The notes below the pieces were generated by a model that had not been told where the DNA came from, did not search any database, and was given only the letters and a program-made list of their open reading frames with translations. The position numbers and the translations under genes are program-made. Shown piece after piece: positions 1 through 5,181 of a stretch of DNA of 7,618 nucleotides (position 1 is the stretch's first letter; every line of letters starts with the position of its first letter). The stretch spans positions 1 to 7,618 of the forward strand of contig JBBRLA010000421.1 in the NCBI GenBank assembly GCA_038231615.1, given 5' to 3'. This DNA comes from JBBRLA01 sp038231615 (lineage in GTDB: Bacteria; Myxococcota_A; Polyangia; Palsa-1104; JAEUJZ01).

Positions 1-2397
1 CTTGAGTAGTCCTTGGCCGAAGTCCCTGTCTGACGTCTCGGCGGCCTCGTCCTCCCCTTCGCAGTCCTCGCCATCCGCCCGGCCCATGGCCTCGCGCACC
101 GCTTCGGGCACCAGTTGCTCCATGCGGGACAGGAAGGAACTGCCGCGCTCGAACTGGATCTCGTTGCTGGTGCCGTCGAAGAGGCCGGTGAACAGGGCCC
201 TCTTGCTCCCCAGGATTTCCGCGATGCGCGCCTCGATGCCGTATTCCGTGACCACATTGTAGACATCAATGGGCAGCTTCTGCCCGAGGCGATAGATGCG
301 GCTGATGCGCTGCTCCAGGACGGCCGGGTTCCACGGCAGCTCCAGGTTGATGCAGGCGCTGGCCGCTCGTTGCAGGTTCAGCCCCACTCCGCCGGCATCC
401 GTCAAGAACATCACCCGCGTCTGCGGATCGTCGTGGAAGTCGACGATGTTCTGCGTCCGCCGCTTCCCGCTCTCTCCCCCGGTGAAGAACACCGCCCGCG
501 CCCCTGCTTCCCGCAAGATGTCGCCCAGCACCCAGTCCGACAGACGCAGCATGCGCCGCCACTGGCTGAAGATCACCACCTTGCGCTCCTGGTCGATGAC
601 CAAGTGCCGCACCAGCTCGCGCAGCATCTCCAGCTTGGGGGAAAAGAGCCCCTCGCGCAGCGCCTGATGGGGCGCCTCCGCGTCCCGGATCGCCGGCCAC
701 ACCTCGGGGAACTGGAGCTGCGCCATGCCGTTCGAGATGATGCGCTGGGTGGTGAGCAGCATCATCAGGCGCAGGTGCTGGATCAGGGAGTCGTGGGCCT
801 CGCGCTGCTGCCCGGTCATCTCCACCGGGACGCGGGTGTCGGTGCGCGCCGGCAGCTGCGTCAAAACCTTTTTTCTCACGCGGCGCAGCATGCAGCCCGA
901 CAGGCGCTGCCGCAGGGTGTCCAGGTGGCGCGCCCCGCCCACGCCATTGTCGCCCGTCATCGCGTGCCATGGCCCGAGGCGCCACTTGGGCTCGATGGCC
1001 AGCGGCGCGACCCAGTCCAGGATGGAGGCCAGCTCGTCCAGCCGGTTCTCCATCGGCGTCCCCGTCAGTACCAGCCGATAGGGCGCCTTCAAGGTCTTCA
1101 CGTAGGTCGCGGTCTTGGTCGCCCAGTTCTTGATGCGCTGCGCCTCGTCCAGCACCACCAGGTCGGGATCGAAGCGGTGGATATCGGGCAGATCGCGCAG
1201 TACCTGCTCGTAGTTGACGAGCAGGAAGCCGGTCTGGGTCTTCTTGTACAGAGCCTCCCGCTCCGCGCGGGTCCCCTCCACCATCACCAGGGGCGTGTCC
1301 GTGAAGTGCTGCCACTCGCGCAGCCACTGCGGTTTGAGGCTGGCCGGGACAAGGAAGAGGCCGCGGCGCACGCGGCCCGCGTGCCACAGCACATGAGCGG
1401 CGGCGATGGCCTGCGCCGTCTTGCCGAGGCCCATGTCGTCCGCCAGGAGCAGTCTGCCGAGGGTCAGGAAGCGGGCCACGCCCTCGACCTGATAGGGATA
1501 GAGCGGGCACTTGAGATCGCGCAGATGACGGCGTAGGTGAGTCGGGAGTTCTGCATCCCGAAGAATTGACGAGAGCGCCTCTTTCTCTTCCGCCAGCAGC
1601 GTGACCAGTGCCGGGTCGCAATCGGGCTCGCGTTCATCGAGGAAGACGAAGAGATCGCCCACCAGGGCCAGGCGCTTGCGCGGATCGTTGGCGTGGGCAT
1701 CGGAGAGGGAAAGCGTGCCCGTCCGGCCGCTCGGGAACCAGCGCCGCGCCCGGCGATGCTGCACATTGTTCTCCGGGCTTGGCCCGCTCTCCCAGCGCAC
1801 CTGCATCAGCAGGTCTCCGGGTCCCAAAAGCGGACGCACCGGATCGAAGAGGAGCCGGGCTGGCCGCACCGCTGCGGCGCGCTTCTCGTGTTCCACAAGG
1901 GCCGCGGCGAGCTTGCGCGGGTGGGTATGGACTCCGTTTAGCAGCGTGAGCAGGTGCTTGCACAGGCCCATGGAACTCTTGAGGTAGTCCGGGCAACCGC
2001 ACCGCCCGATGGGAGAGCCGGCGCGCACCCCTTCGAGCAGAGTGACGTAGGGGCGCACCCCGCCGCCCTTTCCGCGGCGTCGCGTCTGATAGCGGCCCAG
2101 AACGCGCCCGCCCGGCGGACGCGCGGCGATCTGAAGCCGGTCCTTCTGGACGGAGCCGATCCGCCGCAGGAGCGCATCCAGGGCGGCCCGCTGCACCGGC
2201 CAGTCCCCCCCGACGCAAACGGCCAATACCTGCCGCACCAGCAGGTCGGCCGGGATGGACAGGGTCTTGCGCCGGGCCTGGTCCATCAACTCCTGATAGG
2301 CCTCCAGTTCCTCGACGGAATCGAAGACCGACGGCGCCTGATGGACGGCTTCCTGAGTGGCGAGCGGCGCTTTCTTGCTTCTCTTGGCGATGGGCAT
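1..2397 (-). CDS. SWIM zinc-finger SNF2/SWI2-family helicase-like ATPase (C-terminus beyond window)
   Basis: This is an ATP-dependent double-stranded DNA translocase of the SNF2 group (helicase superfamily 2), read on the minus strand with 799 codons visible and no stop before base 1. The N-terminal part has a SWIM zinc finger of form CxC-x10-CxH (C133, C135, C146, H148), a predicted DNA- or protein-binding element. The RecA-like core follows: Walker A ADDMGLGKT (319-327, K326), motif II DEAQ (417-420), motif III LTGTPMEN (about 444-451), the second lobe with VVIFSQW (about 607-613), motif V TDAGGVGLNLQ (666-676) and motif VI QRISRIYRLGQ (696-706). After the core comes an acidic, Ser/Asp/Glu-rich tail, so little is probably missing. 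All catalytic motifs are intact. The start is the ATG at 2395-2397, which has no clear Shine-Dalgarno; an in-frame GTG at about 2440 is an alternative. Family and fold are certain. The role (chromatin-like remodelling, transcription or repair) is unknown, and no defence genes adjoin it in view. Confidence 0.95.
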   Translation of the reverse strand, partial: MPIAKRSKKAPLATQEAVHQAPSVFDSVEELEAYQELMDQARRKTLSIPADLLVRQVLAVCVGGDWPVQRAALDALLRRIGSVQKDRLQIAARPPGGRVLGRYQTRRRGKGGGVRPYVTLLEGVRAGSPIGRCGCPDYLKSSMGLCKHLLTLLNGVHTHPRKLAAALVEHEKRAAAVRPARLLFDPVRPLLGPGDLLMQVRWESGPSPENNVQHRRARRWFPSGRTGTLSLSDAHANDPRKRLALVGDLFVFLDEREPDCDPALVTLLAEEKEALSSILRDAELPTHLRRHLRDLKCPLYPYQVEGVARFLTLGRLLLADDMGLGKTAQAIAAAHVLWHAGRVRRGLFLVPASLKPQWLREWQHFTDTPLVMVEGTRAEREALYKKTQTGFLLVNYEQVLRDLPDIHRFDPDLVVLDEAQRIKNWATKTATYVKTLKAPYRLVLTGTPMENRLDELASILDWVAPLAIEPKWRLGPWHAMTGDNGVGGARHLDTLRQRLSGCMLRRVRKKVLTQLPARTDTRVPVEMTGQQREAHDSLIQHLRLMMLLTTQRIISNGMAQLQFPEVWPAIRDAEAPHQALREGLFSPKLEMLRELVRHLVIDQERKVVIFSQWRRMLRLSDWVLGDILREAGARAVFFTGGESGKRRTQNIVDFHDDPQTRVMFLTDAGGVGLNLQRAASACINLELPWNPAVLEQRISRIYRLGQKLPIDVYNVVTEYGIEARIAEILGSKRALFTGLFDGTSNEIQFERGSSFLSRMEQLVPEAVREAMGRADGEDCEGEDEAAETSDRDFGQGLLK

Positions 2398-2467
2398 GGT
2401 GGCTACATAGCTCGGAAGCCCCGGTGTTGGCAAGGGCACGATTGACCTACACTCCCTGCCCGGGGCC

Positions 2468-2504
2468 AAACCCGCCTCGCTTCTCCTACGCTCTCAGCGG
2501 GTTT
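2468..2504. repeat. 8-bp inverted repeat upstream of the helicase gene
   Basis: AAACCCGC at 2468-2475 is matched by GCGGGTTT at 2497-2504, a perfect 8-bp stem with a 21-nt loop, about 70-110 bases upstream of the helicase start. A smaller palindrome, GGGTTTACCC (2499-2508), overlaps the right arm. There is no U-run after either arm, so an intrinsic terminator is unlikely. It could be an operator or a leader hairpin, or it could be chance. No convincing promoter for the helicase was found around it. Confidence 0.4.
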
Positions 2505-2544
2505 ACCCAGCGCAATTTGGGAAAGCGGCCGAAGTCCGTGTCAT

Positions 2545-2610
2545 TGGGTTCCCCACCCACTCCAACTGGGTTCCCTATCCACTTCGAGTGGGTTCCTCAC
2601 CCACTCGGGG
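2545..2610. repeat. Three head-to-tail imperfect 22-bp repeats
   Basis: Three contiguous units of exactly 22 bp start with TGGGTTCC at 2545, 2567 and 2589. Their consensus is TGGGTTCC, two or three variable bases, then YCCACT and a five-base variable end. Units 1 and 3 contain the short inverted arms TGGGT and ACCCA about a 5-nt loop; unit 2 has one change in the right arm. A further palindrome, CCACTTCGAGTGG, spans the unit 2/3 border. The array ends where the plus-strand coding relic begins. There are no unique spacers, so it is not CRISPR. It may be an iteron-like protein-binding site, a REP-like element or a decaying microsatellite. Confidence 0.75.
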
Positions 2611-2865
2611 TGCGTCTCTGGCGCCTTCCCCGGGCCGGCCTGATCCTGGGCGTGGCCGAGGACGGCATCACCATCCAGACCAAGGCCGCTTCCGCCGAAT
2701 ACGTGGTCCAGGAGGCCCTGCATTTGAACATGAACACCCAGTCGGTGGCCCACGCCCGGCTGCGGGCCCCGGGCTTGGCCGCCAAGATCAAGGATCTGGG
2801 CATTCCGGTGGACCTTGCTGGAGCCCAGCGTGGTGTTCCTGGGCGGCTCGTCGATGACCGCATTC
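2608..2865 (+). pseudogene. Relic of an unidentified protein with a one-base frameshift
   Basis: From about 2608 to 2816 the plus strand, in the frame containing GAC at 2811-2813, shows codon use typical of real genes here, with almost every third base G or C. It encodes plausible protein, for example ILGVAEDGITIQ and AAKIKDLGIPVDL. At about 2815 coding character moves to another frame, which continues LLEPSVVFLGGSSM to about 2860. One extra T in CTTGCTGGAG (originally CTGCTGGAG) would explain this. There is no believable start codon or Shine-Dalgarno; the left end abuts the 22-bp repeats and the right end runs into a duplicated 13-mer. I read it as an internal fragment of a dead gene. I do not recognise the family. 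The antisense reading of the same bases looks like a shadow. Confidence 0.5.
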
Positions 2866-2886
2866 CCACCGCTGATGACCGCATTC
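2853..2886. repeat. Duplicated 13-mer GATGACCGCATTC, 21-bp period
   Basis: The 13-mer occurs at 2853-2865 and again at 2874-2886, both on the plus strand, with 8 bases between copies. Related CACCGCT sequence after each copy extends the similarity. The pair lies at the junction between the plus-strand relic and the end of the minus-strand relic, and the second copy includes part of the stop codon of the latter. It looks like a local duplication or the scar of a rearrangement. Confidence 0.7.
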
Positions 2887-2986
2887 ACCGCTTCGAGAAC
2901 AGGTAGAGCGTCCGCGGGTAGCCCACGTTCTTGCCGTAGGGCCAGCCGTCCATCGGGTCCCAGCCAGTCTCCGTGACCGGGGCACC
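2885..2986 (-). pseudogene. C-terminal relic of an unidentified protein (33 codons plus stop)
   Basis: Immediately after the TAA of the pirin gene, and by chance in the same frame, 33 codons run to a TGA at 2885-2887. They read like the true end of a globular protein, including DPMDGWPYGKNVGYPRTLYLF followed by SKR. Nearly every codon ends in G or C, and aromatic residues and proline are spaced as in a folded domain. There is no start codon or ribosome site, and the pirin is already full length, so this is better explained as the 3' end of another gene whose body was lost. Some methyltransferases end in a similar aromatic YPRTLYLF-like strand, but that resemblance is only a guess. Confidence 0.45.
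2964..2980 (-). terminator. Weak hairpin after the pirin stop codon
   Basis: On the minus-strand transcript CCGGTC pairs with GACTGG (one G-U pair) around a 5-nt loop, starting 6 nt after the pirin TAA. No run of U follows, so it may only help stop or stabilise the 3' end. It may also be chance, since it lies inside the coding relic. Confidence 0.2.
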
Positions 2987-3691
2987 TTACGCCAGGTCGA
3001 AGAGCAGCACCTCTGCGTCGCCGGTGCCGGTGCCAGTCAACGACACGATCGGTTCCTGGCTCAGCGCAGCGCCGTCCCCGGCGGAAAGGTCGCTCCCGTT
3101 CAGTGAGATCTCGCCCTGGGTGACCTGCACCCACGCGTGGCGCCCCGGCGAAAGCTCCAGGCGGACCTCCTGCCCGGGGGAGAGCAGCGTGGCGTAGAGG
3201 TTCACATCCTGGTGCACCGTCACCGAACCGTCGCGGCCGTCGCGAGAAGCGACCCGGCGCAGCTTGCCGCGCTTCTCTTCCTCGCCGAAGGCCTTTTGCT
3301 CATACCCCGGGCCGATGCTCCTCGGCTCCGGCAAGAGCCAGATTTGCAGAAAATGAACGGGTTCGGTTTTCGAGTCGTTGAACTCGCTATGCGAGACCCC
3401 GGTCCCGGCGCTCATGCGCTGCACATCGCCGGGGCGGATCACGGATCCGGTGCCGATGCTGTCCTTGTGGGAAAGCGCCCCTTCCAGCACGTAGGAGATA
3501 ATCTCCATGTTCTGATGCGGGTGAGTGGGGAACCCCGCGCCACCCCGGACGCGGTCCTCGTTGATCACCCGCAGGGAGCGGAAGCCCATGAAGCGCGGAT
3601 CGTGGTAGCCGGCGAATGAAAACGTGTGGTAGCTGTTCAGCCAGCCATGGTCGGCATGGCCGCGATCGTGTGCCTTGCGAATGTTGATCAT
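2987..3691 (-). CDS. yhhW: Pirin-family bicupin protein, YhhW type (quercetin 2,3-dioxygenase-like)
   Basis: This 234-residue cytosolic protein matches the pirin/YhhW family from end to end in length and landmarks. The start resembles E. coli YhhW (RKAHDRGHADHGWL, then HTFSFAGYHDPRFMGF), followed by the cupin motif FPTHPHQNMEIISYVLEG and SAGTGVSHSEFN, and the family ending EVLLFDLA. The four metal ligands fall at H57, H59, H101 and E103, the same positions as known for YhhW. Family members bind one divalent metal; YhhW and human pirin can oxidise quercetin in vitro, but the physiological substrate is unsettled. The second cupin half (about 135-234) has no metal ligands, as usual. The start ATG at 3689-3691 is fixed by GGAGGA five bases upstream. 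A near-consensus promoter lies just before it, so the gene probably has its own transcript as well as read-through from the SPFH and SH3b genes. Confidence 0.95.
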   Translation of the reverse strand: MINIRKAHDRGHADHGWLNSYHTFSFAGYHDPRFMGFRSLRVINEDRVRGGAGFPTHPHQNMEIISYVLEGALSHKDSIGTGSVIRPGDVQRMSAGTGVSHSEFNDSKTEPVHFLQIWLLPEPRSIGPGYEQKAFGEEEKRGKLRRVASRDGRDGSVTVHQDVNLYATLLSPGQEVRLELSPGRHAWVQVTQGEISLNGSDLSAGDGAALSQEPIVSLTGTGTGDAEVLLFDLA

Positions 3692-3695
3692 GAGG

Positions 3696-3701
3696 TCCTC
3701 C
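3696..3701 (-). promoter_or_regulatory. Shine-Dalgarno of the pirin gene, inside a perfect hairpin
   Basis: GGAGGA sits 4-5 bases before the ATG. It forms most of the 3' arm of a perfect hairpin, CCTCCG-TTT-CGGAGG, at 3697-3711. On a transcript that includes the whole arm the ribosome site would be paired. On a transcript starting at the predicted promoter (+1 near 3709) the 5' arm would be incomplete and the site more open. Confidence 0.6.
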
Positions 3702-3715
3702 GAAACGGAGGGTTC

Positions 3716-3743
3716 AAGTTAAGCGCGATCGAGGGAATGTCAA
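3716..3743 (-). promoter_or_regulatory. Predicted sigma-70-type promoter for the pirin gene
   Basis: On the minus strand a perfect -35 box TTGACA (3738-3743) is followed after 16 bases by TAACTT (3716-3721), which keeps the key T, A and final T of a -10 box. Transcription would begin near 3709, leaving a leader of roughly 18 nt. It lies in the 60-base gap after the SH3b gene, an unusually AT-rich spot for this window. Confidence 0.5.
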
Positions 3744-3751
3744 GACAGGGG

Positions 3752-5179
3752 CTACCGCAGCGCAATCGTCCGGGTCCGCCAGTCCGCGGATTGCCAGTTG
3801 CGAAAATTCATCAGCCGATCCGGCGAGCGGGCCTCTTTCTCCACCGTCAGGTCTTCCAGGCGCAGCACTTGAAAGTCGCGGTGGACCGATCCGTTCACCA
3901 GGGCCTCGCGCACCACCAGCAGACGCGAGCCATCTGGCGACCAGCCGGCTTGTTCCACATACCCCAGCTCCGGGTCCACCGGCGCCGGTGCCAGGATGTC
4001 CATCCGCCAGCCGCCTTCCTCTGCGGGCGCCTTGCGGAACACCCACAGTTCCACCCACCCCGAAAGTGGCTGCACCGCCAGTGTCAGCGCCGTCCCCCGC
4101 GGCGCCGTCCGCGACGAAGCGGCCCACACCAGGCCGTAGGTGCAGTGCAAAAGCTTTGGCGCCGCCTTCGCATCTTCGATGAGCTGCACGCAGGTCTGCC
4201 CCGGCTCTCCCGCCCGAATCCGCAGGGCCACGCCCGGCTTCGGCGTGGACAGCGGCCCCGCGGGCTCTCCCGCCCAGCGCGAGGCGCCCACCCGCACCGC
4301 CACCTCCTCATAGAGTTCCGCGTCCTCATCCAGCACATCCGCCCGGGTGATCAGCGCCAGTTCCTTCACCGCCTCCGCGCTGGCCGTCGCGGCCCCCTTG
4401 CCATCGCCCCGGCGCTGGTAGTGGTAGGTCAGGTCCGAGAGGGTTTGTGCCCGACGCAGGCGCAGCTTGTTCGCCACATGCGCCGGGACCTCCCGCGGGT
4501 CGGCCTTCGCCAGCACCCCCAGCCGCCACTCCCGCAGAGCTTGCGCTTCGCTTTCGCGAAGATTGGGCGGTTCGCATCCCGGCCGCGCCAGGGCCAGCGC
4601 CGCCCGTGCCCGCTCCGCCGCGTCCCCGCCCAGGGCCAGCACCCGCCGGAACGCCTCGCCGTCGTAGCACACCCGCGCCCGGTCTTTTCCCTCGATGCTC
4701 TTCATCACCACGCCGTAGCTCGTGGCGACCTCCAGGTGCGCCGCCAGGGCCGCTTCTCCCGGGGCGCCGGTGGAGCGGGAGGCCGAGGCCCGCCGCGCCA
4801 GCCGGTCGGCCATGGTCCCCAAGGCGTCGAAGATCTCCGTCCCCACCGCCCCTGCGGGGGCGGCCTTCAGGTACAGGGCGGCGTACCCGATCCCCAGGGC
4901 CTCTGCCCCGGGGGTATCGCGCAGGAAGTCGACCACCGCGTGGAGCATTGGGGCGCTCGACGCCTGAAGTGGATAAGTGCGCACCTGCGAGGGCCGCACA
5001 TAGCCCGGGCGCTCCCGGCGATGGTCGTAGACCTGGACAAACCCCGCCTTCTCACCCCGGACTTCCAGCCAGTCGCCGCGCCACATCACCGCCTGTCGCG
5101 GGGCGGTGTCATGGGGCGACGCCCGCAACGCCGCCTGATCGTCGATCACGATGGCCGCCGTCAAGAGCATCGCCAGCAT
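3752..5179 (-). CDS. Uncharacterised protein with N-terminal SH3b-like domain and C-terminal propeller-like repeat
   Basis: I do not recognise this 475-residue protein as a named family. Its N-terminus LAMLLTAAIVI is short, hydrophobic and uncharged, like an atypical signal sequence. Residues about 17-67 read as a bacterial SH3 (SH3b) domain: ALRASP at the start, GDWLEVRGEKAGFVQVY in the middle and GYVRPSQV at the end. In periplasmic proteins this fold binds peptidoglycan or protein ligands. Residues about 75-300 are mostly helical, Ala- and Arg-rich. The C-terminal third is beta-rich, with one clear TolB/WD40-like blade, AGWSPDGSRLLVVREALV (about 411-428), and cysteines at 330 and 346. The start ATG lies 2 nt after the SPFH stop, with GGAAGGGG 7 nt upstream, which implies co-transcription and coupled translation. 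The strongest inference is an envelope protein working with the SPFH protein. Enzymatic activity is not suggested. Confidence 0.85.
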   Translation of the reverse strand: MLAMLLTAAIVIDDQAALRASPHDTAPRQAVMWRGDWLEVRGEKAGFVQVYDHRRERPGYVRPSQVRTYPLQASSAPMLHAVVDFLRDTPGAEALGIGYAALYLKAAPAGAVGTEIFDALGTMADRLARRASASRSTGAPGEAALAAHLEVATSYGVVMKSIEGKDRARVCYDGEAFRRVLALGGDAAERARAALALARPGCEPPNLRESEAQALREWRLGVLAKADPREVPAHVANKLRLRRAQTLSDLTYHYQRRGDGKGAATASAEAVKELALITRADVLDEDAELYEEVAVRVGASRWAGEPAGPLSTPKPGVALRIRAGEPGQTCVQLIEDAKAAPKLLHCTYGLVWAASSRTAPRGTALTLAVQPLSGWVELWVFRKAPAEEGGWRMDILAPAPVDPELGYVEQAGWSPDGSRLLVVREALVNGSVHRDFQVLRLEDLTVEKEARSPDRLMNFRNWQSADWRTRTIALR

Positions 5180-5181
5180 GA

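Noticed and set aside
115..1536. A 473-codon plus-strand open frame opposite the helicase
   Set aside because: It lies wholly within the helicase coding sequence, whose canonical motifs are on the minus strand. The plus product is a His/Gln/Leu-rich shadow.
2545..2610. CRISPR array
   Set aside because: The 22-bp units abut with no unique spacers between them, and there are only three, with no cas genes nearby.
2541..3134. A 197-codon minus-strand open frame across the relic region and the pirin 3' end
   Set aside because: It overlaps the pirin gene in a wrong frame, and its remaining part is the antisense of the better-supported plus-strand relic.
2987..3691. Pirin gene truncated by its stop codon, with the 33 following codons as its true end
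   Set aside because: The pirin already ends at the family's usual point (EVLLFDLA) and has full length compared with YhhW.
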